A stretch of 50,859 nucleotides of DNA from CAYMND01 sp964465065 (GTDB lineage: Bacteria > Acidobacteriota > Aminicenantia > UBA2199), in contig CAYXHZ010000020.1 in the NCBI GenBank assembly GCA_964465065.1, positions 1 through 50,859 of the forward strand. Direction: 5' to 3'. The position numbers were made by a program, and so were the translations under genes. The notes beneath the pieces are model-generated. The model saw only the letters and a list, made by a program, of their open reading frames with translations. It had not been told where the DNA came from and made no database searches. How positions within the stretch are numbered: position 1 is the first letter of the stretch; every line of letters starts with the position of its first letter. Of this stretch, positions 24,799-32,984 are shown piece after piece.

Positions 24799-24827
24799 AA
24801 ACTAGCACTTGGATTTGTAAAAGTCAA
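24799..24827 (-). promoter_or_regulatory. Promoter of the amino-acid dehydrogenase operon
   Basis: On the minus strand, TTGACT (24822-24827), 17 bp, TAGTTT (24799-24804). It lies inside a conspicuously AT-rich intergenic stretch (24790-24900) that could also hold regulator sites. Confidence 0.6.
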
Positions 24828-24942
24828 TAAATGTAAAAATAATACTTTGTGAATTTTGACTTATGGTTTATTTTTATAAATAATATATCGATTTGTCAGA
24901 AAGAGGTTGTCGGGAAGGGTTGAAATCCAGGCCGGCCGCAGT

Positions 24943-26931
24943 TCACAGCGGCATTTCGAAAGGAAACGGTCCTTCCTCGTCGGCTTCCTGGCTCGGGCTG
25001 CCCTTGAGCAGCAGACGCGCCGGGCCGGTCAGGCGCACCCGGGGCAGCAGGGAGTCGAAATCGCTCTGGGCGATCATGTTCCGCTGCAGCATTTTGGCCG
25101 ACACATCGCGGTAAAATGGCAGCATCCATTCCTTGAAATTCTGTTCCAGGTCGAAGGCCACCATGAAGCGCCGCGGCCGGGGCACGATGCTGGCCAGGAA
25201 GATGGATTCGGCCAGTGTCAGCTCGGCCGGGTCCTTGGCAAAGTAGTAGCGGGCCGCTTCAGCCGCTCCGTAGACGCCGGGTCCCCACTCGATGATGTTG
25301 AGGTAAATCTCGAACATGCGTTCCTTGCCGATCAGCTGCTTCTCCTCGATCAGCCAGGTGATGATCATCTCCTCCAGCTTACGGGCGATGGTCTTGTGCT
25401 GGTTGAGGAAGAGATTTTTGACCAGCTGCATGGAGATGGTGCTGCCGCCGCGCACGAAACGACCGGCCTTGAGATTGGCCACGATCGAGTCCTTGAACGG
25501 TTCGAGCAGAAAGCCGCGGTGACGGAAGAAGGCGCCGTCCTCGCAGATCAGCACGGCGTTGCGCAGGAACGGGGAGATCCGGTCCAGGGCGCGGAAATCG
25601 GGATTGTCAGGGCCGACCCGGACGCTGCGAACCCACTGGTCCTTGACAAAGGCCTCGTAGGTGAAGGCCTGGTTGACGCCGCGAAAATCGACGGCGCCGA
25701 ACTGCTTGACGGTGAAATCCCTCTGCTCCAGTGACGATTCGAGGAGCAGCTCTTCCGGGCGGCGCAGGTCGATGGCCAGGTGGAGATGGAAGGCCAGTTG
25801 GCCACTGGTGCGGATTCCGGCCAGACGGGTGAACAGTCCGGCCGGTAGAGAATTGAAAAAATCATCGGCCTGGATCTTCGGCTCATCGATGTTCAGGCTC
25901 AGTTCCGGACCGGGCCGCGGCCGGAAACGGATATGGGGGGAGAACACCAGTTGATTGAAACGGATGCGGCTGGACGGGCTCAGCTCGAAATCGTCGCGGC
26001 CGATGCGCAGCTGGAAGTCCAGGCCGGCCTGAGGGATGTCGACATCCTGGGCGGCGATGCGTGGATGGTTCAGGCTGAGATCGGCGACGGCCAGCGAACC
26101 GCTGCAGTTCAATGCATCTTGTCGGTAATTTTCGAATTGCAGGGCCAGCGAGGCCGAGGTGAAGGAGGTCTTCAGACCCCAGCGTCGGCCGATGTAGGGC
26201 AGCCGGATCCGGCCCCCGGGCGGGGCGGGGAAGAGATGCAGGGCGAAGCGACGGGACTTGCGGTCCAGACTTCCCCTGACGAGCCAGTTACAGGACTGTT
26301 CGCCGTCGTTCAGCTGCAGCGGAGCTTCGAAGGTCGGCCCGCGGATGGTCAGGCCGGGGAGATGGTAAATCTGCGCCGCCGAACCGTTTTCCGAGACGAT
26401 GGTCAGCCTGGTGACCGTCAGGGCGGCCGGGATGCGCTGGAAAAAGAGGTCGACCAGCGAGGCGGCCTGTCTGGCGTAATCGCTTCCCGGATCGGGCTTT
26501 AGCGCAGCCGCCGGGTCATGTCCGGTTTCGGGACGGGCGATCGGCGCAGGCATGGGCTGGCGCAGTCTGATGAACAGATCGTCGATCTCCAGCTGCCTGG
26601 GGAAGAAGCGCCGCCGCAGGATATCGCCGAGGGTCAGTTCCAGGGAGCACGAACCCAGGCTTGCCTCCAGCTTCCGATCGCTGGTCTGCAGCTGGACCTT
26701 TTTGATTCGGATGCCGCTGAGGCCGATGAATTTCACCTGTCCGACACGGACCTTCAATGTAGGGTGCTGGCTCAGGTACCGGCCGATTTTCTGGTCGACC
26801 AGCCTGTGCAGAATGGGGTTGCGAAAGGCAAAAAAGGCGGCGCAGAGGAGCGAGACAAGTCCCAGAACGGTCAGACCGGCCAGCAGCCGGCGGCGCCTGG
26901 GCATCTGAATGATGAGTTTACACGCGAACAC
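24943..26931 (-). CDS. AsmA-like domain fused to GT51 peptidoglycan transglycosylase
   Basis: A 662-residue, single-pass inner-membrane protein. A cytoplasmic basic segment and transmembrane helix (about residues 18-38) lead into about 390 residues of beta-rich sequence. Its start (VGQVKFIGLSGIRIKKVQLQT...LGDILRRRFFPRQLEIDDLFIRL) looks like AsmA/DUF3971-type periplasmic repeats. Residues about 440-620 are a glycosyltransferase 51 domain with catalytic Glu in ICEDGAFFRHRGF, then GGSTISMQLVKNLFL, KLEEMIITWLIEEKQLIGKERMFEIYLNIIEWG and GAAEAARYYFAKDP. No transpeptidase domain follows. The probable start is GTG 26931 with AGGAAAGGA upstream; an in-frame ATG lies nine codons later. Confidence 0.88.
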   Translation of the reverse strand: MFACKLIIQMPRRRRLLAGLTVLGLVSLLCAAFFAFRNPILHRLVDQKIGRYLSQHPTLKVRVGQVKFIGLSGIRIKKVQLQTSDRKLEASLGSCSLELTLGDILRRRFFPRQLEIDDLFIRLRQPMPAPIARPETGHDPAAALKPDPGSDYARQAASLVDLFFQRIPAALTVTRLTIVSENGSAAQIYHLPGLTIRGPTFEAPLQLNDGEQSCNWLVRGSLDRKSRRFALHLFPAPPGGRIRLPYIGRRWGLKTSFTSASLALQFENYRQDALNCSGSLAVADLSLNHPRIAAQDVDIPQAGLDFQLRIGRDDFELSPSSRIRFNQLVFSPHIRFRPRPGPELSLNIDEPKIQADDFFNSLPAGLFTRLAGIRTSGQLAFHLHLAIDLRRPEELLLESSLEQRDFTVKQFGAVDFRGVNQAFTYEAFVKDQWVRSVRVGPDNPDFRALDRISPFLRNAVLICEDGAFFRHRGFLLEPFKDSIVANLKAGRFVRGGSTISMQLVKNLFLNQHKTIARKLEEMIITWLIEEKQLIGKERMFEIYLNIIEWGPGVYGAAEAARYYFAKDPAELTLAESIFLASIVPRPRRFMVAFDLEQNFKEWMLPFYRDVSAKMLQRNMIAQSDFDSLLPRVRLTGPARLLLKGSPSQEADEEGPFPFEMPL

Positions 26932-27056
26932 GTTCCTTTCCTCTTGGCGGGCTCGGTATCCGCAGCTTTCAGCATTCTCTCACAAAAAACGTTTCCGGTC
27001 ATCAGGCCTGAAAACCGAAATTCATGAGAGCTTTCTGCTCCTGTGCGTCGCGGCCG

Positions 27057-28226
27057 TCAATCTCTGGGAATCACCCCGGAACGCTGGTAACCCGACAGGT
27101 TCAGCCGCGGGTCGCGGTTGGGGTCCCATTCCGGATCGTCGGTGTAGATCACTTCGCCGAAACTGTTCTGCCAGCGGTATTTCCATTCGTTGGATCCCAG
27201 CTCTTCCAGGCCGGTATGCGGGTTGCGGTACCGTTCCTGATTGGTCAGGGTCAGGTACTCTTCCTGTTGAATCTTGGCCATGGTCTGGGAGCGGTTGCGG
27301 GCGATTTCGGCGTCGATGCGGGCGATATCGCGCAGGGTGGCGGTGGCGGTTTCGCTGCGCTGTTGCTGGCCCTGCCATTCGGCCTGCAGCCAGATCGGGT
27401 TGAGCGAGAAGGAATTGATGACCGTCCGGGCCATCGGCCCGAGCTGGGCGAATTCGCTCTGGGGCGCCCGGGCCATGATGGTGAATGGGTTGGACCACAG
27501 GCCTGTGCCCATGTAATCGTAGCCCTCCAGGGCCACGAACAGGATTTCCTGAAAGGCGAGACCGTCTTCCTGGTAGCTTACGGTGACAGAGGCCGCATCG
27601 GCCAGGTAACGGGCACCCTGACGGCGCATGGTCTGAGCCACCGGCAGCTGCTCCAGGGCTGCCACGGCGTCCGGACGGGCCTTGATCTCCAACACCTTCA
27701 CCTGGGTGGCGGCGGGATGCAGGCTGGGGAAGAGGATGTTTTGCAGATAACCGGCGGCATCGGGCATGGCCACGACCGGCATGCCGTTCCAGTTGCCGTT
27801 GAGCATGGCGTTGTACGGCGAAGGCTGGGCGTAATTGATTTTAGGCAGCCAGCGGATCATGGCCTGGCCGGAAGGTTCGCGCAGGATGCTGAAATCGATC
27901 TTGGCCTCGATGGCGTTGCCGGCGCCGCCCTGGGCCTGCAGCGGGTTGACGCGGACCATACCGCCGCGGACCTGCCAGCCTTTCGGACACAGGACCAGAA
28001 AGGCGCCTTCGCTGCGGTCCACGTAGCGTTCGAATGCGCAATGATTCACAAAACCTCCTTTCGGCTGTTCGTCAGGCTCCGCCTGTCCGTGGGTTTGGGA
28101 TTTTTTGCAGGCGGATTGGCAAAAGGCAAAGATCAAAATCAGGACGAGCCATGCAGCGGAGTGCACGATGGATTTGCGTTTGGGGCCTTTTCCGGCGTGA
28201 ACGGTACAGAGGTTGTCGTTTTTCAT
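27057..28226 (-). CDS. Lipoprotein of unknown function
   Basis: About 389 residues. The N-terminal hydrophobic stretch AAWLVLILIFAFCQSAC ends in a lipobox-like site with Cys, so a lipid-anchored periplasmic location is likely. The mature protein is globular with no motif I recognise (FLVLCPKGWQVRGGMVRVNP; YQEDGLAFQEILFVALEGYDYMG). A long helix, QQQRSETATATLRDIARIDA, and the C-terminal NEWKYRWQNSFGEVIYTDD suggest a ligand- or peptidoglycan-associated protein, but no function is assignable. The start is uncertain: ATG 28226 is used, but no good ribosome site is seen and an in-frame TTG lies at 28262. Confidence 0.7.
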   Translation of the reverse strand: MKNDNLCTVHAGKGPKRKSIVHSAAWLVLILIFAFCQSACKKSQTHGQAEPDEQPKGGFVNHCAFERYVDRSEGAFLVLCPKGWQVRGGMVRVNPLQAQGGAGNAIEAKIDFSILREPSGQAMIRWLPKINYAQPSPYNAMLNGNWNGMPVVAMPDAAGYLQNILFPSLHPAATQVKVLEIKARPDAVAALEQLPVAQTMRRQGARYLADAASVTVSYQEDGLAFQEILFVALEGYDYMGTGLWSNPFTIMARAPQSEFAQLGPMARTVINSFSLNPIWLQAEWQGQQQRSETATATLRDIARIDAEIARNRSQTMAKIQQEEYLTLTNQERYRNPHTGLEELGSNEWKYRWQNSFGEVIYTDDPEWDPNRDPRLNLSGYQRSGVIPRD

Positions 28227-28280
28227 CTGTTGATTATCGTCAATCGTTTGCCGACAAGTCAAGTCTGTCGGCTAAAGATA

Positions 28281-29984
28281 TTACAGGCTGGTGTACAGAT
28301 AGCGTTTGATCTTCTGAGTCGGGGTTTTTTCGAAAGGTTCCCGCTGCTCGATGAATTTGGCGATGCGGGAAAAGGCCGACAACTGGCTGTTGGTTTCGCT
28401 GAGCAGTTCGCTGAGTATATCCTGAATCCGTTGCTTGGATCGGGCCTCGCTGAGATGGTCACCGCTGAACTGCTGGTCGAGTTTTTCGTAATCGAGGTGG
28501 ATGCGGGCGACGATCGAGCCCTGGTCGTCGTAGACCAGCGACTCCAAAACCAGGGGCGAGCGGTTGATGACCGATTCGATGGCTTCCGGGTAGATGTTTT
28601 CTCCGCTGGATCCGAGAATCATGTTTTTCAGCCGGCCCTTGATGTAGAGGTAGCCGTCGGCGTCGAAACAGCCCAGGTCGCCGGTTTTCAGCCAGCCGTC
28701 CCCGGTGAAGGCCAGGCGGGTCGTATCCGGGTCGTGGTAATAGCCTTTCATGACCTGAATGCCGCGAACCTGGATCTCGCCCACACCGCTACCCGGCTCC
28801 GGGTCGGCGATGCGCAGTTCGGCTCCGGGAGTCACCGGTCCGGTGGAACGGAAGCGGGATATCAGCGGGTTGCTGCCGGCGATCAGGGGCGAAGTCTCCG
28901 TCAGGCCGTAGCCGATGGCGTAGGGGAAATTGGCGTCGCGCATGAAGCGTTCCACGTCCGGGTGGACGGCGGCCCCGCCGATGCCGAAGAATTTCAGCTG
29001 ACCGCCGAACATGGCCATCAATTTCTTGCCGGCCAGGCGGTGAATGCGCCGGCGCAGCCCCGAAAAAACGAGCAGCTTGCGCAGCAGCCAGTGTTTGTTG
29101 ATCTCCGGAAGGATGCGGCTTTTGTATATTTTTTCGATGATCAGCGGTACGGTCAGGATGACGGTCGGTCTGATCTTTGCCAGGGCCGGCATGAGCACCG
29201 AGGCTGTCGGCGGTTTGCGCAGGTAGAAGATGGAACAGCCCTCCAGGAGCGGCAGGATCAGGCCGATGGTGCATTCGTACACGTGGGCCAGGGGCAGAAT
29301 GGACAAAAAACGGTCGTCGGGGCTCAGTTCCTGGGTCAGCGCTCCGGCGCAGGCGTTGGCGCAGATGTTGCGGTGCGAGAGCATGACACCCTTGGAATGA
29401 CCGGTCGTGCCGGAGGTGTAGATGAGCGCCGCCGTGTCTTCGGGGCGGACGGCCGACGAGATCAAGCCGACCATGCGCAGGGCGATGCTGCCGATCCGCC
29501 GCAGTTCGCGGCTGCCTTCGGCCAGCAGCCGGCGCAGGTTGGCCTTGCTGATGTTGCTGCCGATCAGGGAAAAATTGTCGAGCAGGCTGACGAAGGAGAA
29601 GGAGGTGAAATCGAGGTCCTCCACCTTGTGGTAATGGCGCTCGGAAACGAAAAACGCCCGGCTCTCGGAATGGCGCAGGATGTGATGAATCTCGGCGCTG
29701 TGGAAGTCCGGCAGAATCGGCACCACGACGGCGCCCATGCCGGTAAGCGCCAGATAGGCGATGGCCCAGTTGGGGCTGTTTTCGCCCAGGATGGCTACCC
29801 GGTCGCCGTGAACGATGCCGCGGTCGCGCAGAAACTTCTGGATGTCCTGGATCCGGATTTTCAGCTCCTGGTAGCTGATATCCTCCTCGTCGACGAAGCC
29901 CATGGCCCGGTGGGCGGAAAAGCGCCGGCAGCTGTTTTCCATGAGCTGGGCCAGTGTCAGGTCCGGATCGATCTTGGTGATCAT
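28281..29984 (-). CDS. Long-chain acyl-CoA synthetase (AMP-forming)
   Basis: A 567-residue ANL-superfamily enzyme that activates fatty acids as acyl-AMP and then acyl-CoA. It carries the P-loop-like TAALIYTSGTTGHSKGVMLSH, the A5 motif YGLTETSPL, the A7 motif WLKTGDLGCFDADGYLYIKGRLKNMI, and the C-terminal lysine region TPTQKIKRYLY. ATG 29984 is preceded by AAGAGG; an earlier in-frame start lacks a site. The chain length of the substrate is not deducible. It may feed lipid synthesis or beta-oxidation. Confidence 0.92.
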   Translation of the reverse strand: MITKIDPDLTLAQLMENSCRRFSAHRAMGFVDEEDISYQELKIRIQDIQKFLRDRGIVHGDRVAILGENSPNWAIAYLALTGMGAVVVPILPDFHSAEIHHILRHSESRAFFVSERHYHKVEDLDFTSFSFVSLLDNFSLIGSNISKANLRRLLAEGSRELRRIGSIALRMVGLISSAVRPEDTAALIYTSGTTGHSKGVMLSHRNICANACAGALTQELSPDDRFLSILPLAHVYECTIGLILPLLEGCSIFYLRKPPTASVLMPALAKIRPTVILTVPLIIEKIYKSRILPEINKHWLLRKLLVFSGLRRRIHRLAGKKLMAMFGGQLKFFGIGGAAVHPDVERFMRDANFPYAIGYGLTETSPLIAGSNPLISRFRSTGPVTPGAELRIADPEPGSGVGEIQVRGIQVMKGYYHDPDTTRLAFTGDGWLKTGDLGCFDADGYLYIKGRLKNMILGSSGENIYPEAIESVINRSPLVLESLVYDDQGSIVARIHLDYEKLDQQFSGDHLSEARSKQRIQDILSELLSETNSQLSAFSRIAKFIEQREPFEKTPTQKIKRYLYTSL

Positions 29985-30056
29985 TGCGCCTCTTGAATCA
30001 TGCCCCCATATGTACCACAAAGTGAGCTGTGAAACATCTTTTTTGGCTGACTATTT

Positions 30057-31085
30057 TCAGATCGGCGAATAATTGCGATCGATCCGCAACAGGTCGGAGA
30101 GGACGCCGGCGGCTGTCTGCCGGCCGCCCGCGCCCGGTCCGGTCAGGGTGAGCTCTCCGAGTAAATCGCTGCTCAGGGTCAGAACGCTGACGCTGCCGTC
30201 GGCCCGGCTCAGGGGGTCGTGCCGGCCGATGGATTCGGGGCCGACTTCGAGTTCGAGCCGGCCGCCCTCAAGCCTGCCCCGGCTGATCAGACGAATGCAG
30301 GCCTGATCCGCCTGGGCCCGCTCGATCCATGGGCGCGGGAAGTCGCGGATGCCCCGGCGCGGCAGCTGCTGCGGGCGGATCGCGATCCCGAACAGTCTGC
30401 GGGCCAGGATGACGGCCTTGGCGGCGCTGTCCCAACCGTCGATGTCCAGGCTCGGGTCCGCTTCGGTGTAGCCCTGTTCCCGGGCCGAAGCCAGGGCCGT
30501 CTCGAAGCTGCTGCCCCCTTCCATTCGGCTCAGGATGAAATTCGTGCTGCCGTTGACGGCGCCGCGAAAGGACAGGAAACGGCAATGGGGCAGGGCCTCG
30601 TCGATGAAGGAGAAGACCGGTGAGCCGCTCATGACCGTAGCTTCCTGATAGAAACCGCAAGCGTTCCGGGCGGCGGTTCTGTCCAGCTCTTCACCGGCCA
30701 GGGCCGACGGTCCCTTGTTGGCGGTCACCAGGTGCAGACCGGCCTGCAGAATCTGCCGCGACCAGCTCAGGGACGGCTCGGCGCAGACCAGGTCGGTGGG
30801 ACTGAGATCGCAGTAGATGCCGGCCGCCCGTTCGGCAATCAGTTGCGAGACGTTGCGGCTGCAGCGGTGCCGTTGCCAGACGGGCGAGTCCCGTTCGGCG
30901 GTCAGGAGCTCGGATAGCGGCAGTCCCTGGGCGGCGAAATAATTGCCGCTGCGACCTGTGCAGATGGCGCTCACCCGGAAACCTGCGTTGCGGCGGGCGA
31001 GGATTTCCGCCTGCTTGTCGAGCAGAATCCGGGCCAGTGCCCGGCCCACCTGGCCGAAACCGATCAGGGCGATTGTCCATTGCAT
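30057..31085 (-). CDS. hom: Homoserine dehydrogenase
   Basis: A 342-residue enzyme reducing aspartate semialdehyde to homoserine (Met/Thr/Ile pathway). The Rossmann motif is IALIGFGQVGRAL. The catalytic-domain signatures are TANKGPSALAGEEL, ATVMSGSPVFSFIDE and FRGAVNGSTNFILSRM...AREQGYTEADPSLDIDGWDSAAKAVILARRLFG. It has no aspartokinase fusion and no obvious C-terminal ACT domain, so feedback control by threonine may be missing. ATG 31085 places the glycine motif close to the N-terminus as usual; a TTG at 31121 overlaps the mutM stop. Confidence 0.93.
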   Translation of the reverse strand: MQWTIALIGFGQVGRALARILLDKQAEILARRNAGFRVSAICTGRSGNYFAAQGLPLSELLTAERDSPVWQRHRCSRNVSQLIAERAAGIYCDLSPTDLVCAEPSLSWSRQILQAGLHLVTANKGPSALAGEELDRTAARNACGFYQEATVMSGSPVFSFIDEALPHCRFLSFRGAVNGSTNFILSRMEGGSSFETALASAREQGYTEADPSLDIDGWDSAAKAVILARRLFGIAIRPQQLPRRGIRDFPRPWIERAQADQACIRLISRGRLEGGRLELEVGPESIGRHDPLSRADGSVSVLTLSSDLLGELTLTGPGAGGRQTAAGVLSDLLRIDRNYSPI

Positions 31086-31113
31086 GGGGGATAGTATTCT
31101 GTATGGCAGAGCT

Positions 31114-31926
31114 TTAGTCAAGACGCGGCGGCTGGCATTTGGGACAGAAGTGGCTGCTGCGGCCGCCGATGCGCAGGCGCTCGATCGGGTTGCCGCAGAT
31201 TCTGCAAGGCTGTCCGGCGCGCTGGTAGACCTGGTGTTCCTGCTGGAAAAAGCCGGTCACGCCGGCCAGGTTGCGGTAATCGGCCACCGTCGATCCCCCG
31301 CTGGCGATGGCCCGGTCGAGGATGACGCGGATGGCCTGGGCCAGGCGGTTCCGCTGCGCGGCCGTCAGACGGCAGAACGGTGTCAGCGGATGGATCCGGG
31401 CTGAAAACAGGGCCTCGTCGGCGTAGATGTTGCCGACTCCGGCGACGATGCTCTGATCGAGCAGAACGGTCTTGACGGCGCGCCGGCTCGTGCAATCGGC
31501 CAGCGCGGCTTCGAGTTTTTGGTCGTTGAACGGTTCGACGCCCATAAGCTGCAACCAGGGGGCGTCCGGGCCGGAGAAGCAGCGGATTCGGCCGAACTTG
31601 CGGGGATCGTAGAAGTACAGGCGCTGGCCGCCGGCAAACGACAGCTCGGCGCGCAGATGCTTTTCTCTGCCGGGTAAAAATTCGCAGGAGAGCCGGCCGC
31701 TCATGCGCAGATGGATGGCCAGACCGCTGCGGTCGGGAAAGACGAACAGAATCCACTTGCCGCGTCGCTCGACCCGATCGATCCGTCTGCCCTTCAAGGC
31801 GGCGATCTGGTCCGGATCCAGACTAACGGTGGGGGGCCAATGGGTCTTCAAATCGGAGATCACCTGGCCGGAGAGCAGCGGACGAAGCTGACGGACAATG
31901 GTTTCCACTTCCGGTAATTCGGGCAT
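31114..31926 (-). CDS. mutM: Formamidopyrimidine-DNA glycosylase
   Basis: A 270-residue bifunctional glycosylase/AP lyase removing 8-oxoguanine and Fapy lesions. All key elements are visible: the N-terminal MPELPEVE (Pro1 nucleophile, Glu2), the mid-protein Lys in RRGKWILF, the helix-two-turn-helix VAGVGNIYADEALF and the C-terminal zinc finger CRICGNPIERL...HFCPKCQ. It is upstream of hom on the same strand with 28 bp between them. Confidence 0.97.
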   Translation of the reverse strand: MPELPEVETIVRQLRPLLSGQVISDLKTHWPPTVSLDPDQIAALKGRRIDRVERRGKWILFVFPDRSGLAIHLRMSGRLSCEFLPGREKHLRAELSFAGGQRLYFYDPRKFGRIRCFSGPDAPWLQLMGVEPFNDQKLEAALADCTSRRAVKTVLLDQSIVAGVGNIYADEALFSARIHPLTPFCRLTAAQRNRLAQAIRVILDRAIASGGSTVADYRNLAGVTGFFQQEHQVYQRAGQPCRICGNPIERLRIGGRSSHFCPKCQPPRLD

Positions 31927-32053
31927 TTTATCTCTATATTTTCCAGTAAAAACAGTATAATAGCATTTTTTTCAGACGCGTACCGGGAAACCGTAGACAT
32001 TTAATGTGTTTGTGGATATATTTACTATTTGATGGGCTGGCAAGCAGGAACAC

Positions 32054-32977
32054 ATGAATTCATCGGAACGTGATGATTATAAACAAAAAGGCGCACAGCT
32101 TCCCGAGGCATTGCGGGCTTACGCCAAGCGGGCGCACATCATCCGCGACAACGAAGGGGTTCACCTCTACGATGAAAACTGGACCTTCATAACCAGCCTG
32201 AAGGTGTCTTCCAAACGGAACCAAGCCTCCGGGCCGGCGGTCACGGCGGGCGATGCATCCCCAAAGTCCGAGCATCTGACCGTCGAGGAGCCCGTGCCGC
32301 AGGAGATTCTTTCCGGAGAGGCGCTCAACCGCCAGGTCAAACTGGTGGTCGACCGCTTCCGGCATGCCGTCACTCTGCACGGCATCCGTGCCGATTATTT
32401 CTTCGAAAACCGGCTGAGCCGCTCCTGGGTCGAGCGCTGGGAACGGATCTGGAAAGGGGATCTTTCCCCGCTGCTGGAAGACACCCAGGACTTTATGCCC
32501 GGTCAGGATCTCAACACCCGCGAGTCGGGGGGGCTGGATACCCTCAAGGCGGCACTGATCCACGAGCTGTACGTCAACTCCACCCTGGCCGGCCGCAGCA
32601 ACGGGGAAAAGGAGAGCGATTCGGGGCGCAACATGCTCAACCTGCTCCTTTTCGTCTGCCAGCTGAACCGCAACGGTGAACTCGACGATGTGGGGCAGCC
32701 GCTGAGCGAAGGTCTGCAGATGCAGCTGATCGACTCTTTTCAGAAAATGGGCGACTGTCTGCAGGAAAAGAAATGGATGCTGCAGCGGGTGCACCAGAAG
32801 CTGGTATTCGATTTCAAACGCGGTCGGACCTGGCCGGACACGCCGACGGCGGCCGCCGTGAAGAGCGCCTTGATTTTCAAACTGTACGAAAACACCAACC
32901 GTCTGGACCGGGGCGATGGCACCGATATGGTCCGGATCGTGCGCGGTGTGATCGGTCTGCAGCTTGCCCAGGGATGA
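32054..32977 (+). CDS. Cytoplasmic protein of unknown function paired with degenerate GGDEF protein
   Basis: A 307-residue soluble protein without signal peptide. The N-terminal part (KRAHIIRDNEGVHLYDENWTFITSLKVSS) is followed by a low-complexity linker (about 55-80) and an alpha-helical domain (LNRQVKLVVDRFRHAVTLHGIRADYFFENRLSR...). I do not recognise a family. The stop is 7 bp before the next gene on the same strand, so the two form an operon and probably function together. The region upstream (31927-32053) is AT-rich and separates it from divergent mutM. Confidence 0.65.
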   Translation: MNSSERDDYKQKGAQLPEALRAYAKRAHIIRDNEGVHLYDENWTFITSLKVSSKRNQASGPAVTAGDASPKSEHLTVEEPVPQEILSGEALNRQVKLVVDRFRHAVTLHGIRADYFFENRLSRSWVERWERIWKGDLSPLLEDTQDFMPGQDLNTRESGGLDTLKAALIHELYVNSTLAGRSNGEKESDSGRNMLNLLLFVCQLNRNGELDDVGQPLSEGLQMQLIDSFQKMGDCLQEKKWMLQRVHQKLVFDFKRGRTWPDTPTAAAVKSALIFKLYENTNRLDRGDGTDMVRIVRGVIGLQLAQG

Positions 32978-32984
32978 ACAGATC

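Noticed and set aside
27024..29996. Plus-strand open frame of nearly 1000 codons opposite the lipoprotein and acyl-CoA synthetase genes
   Set aside because: It spans two clear minus-strand genes and their spacer and has no family motif; it is a shadow of biased codon use.
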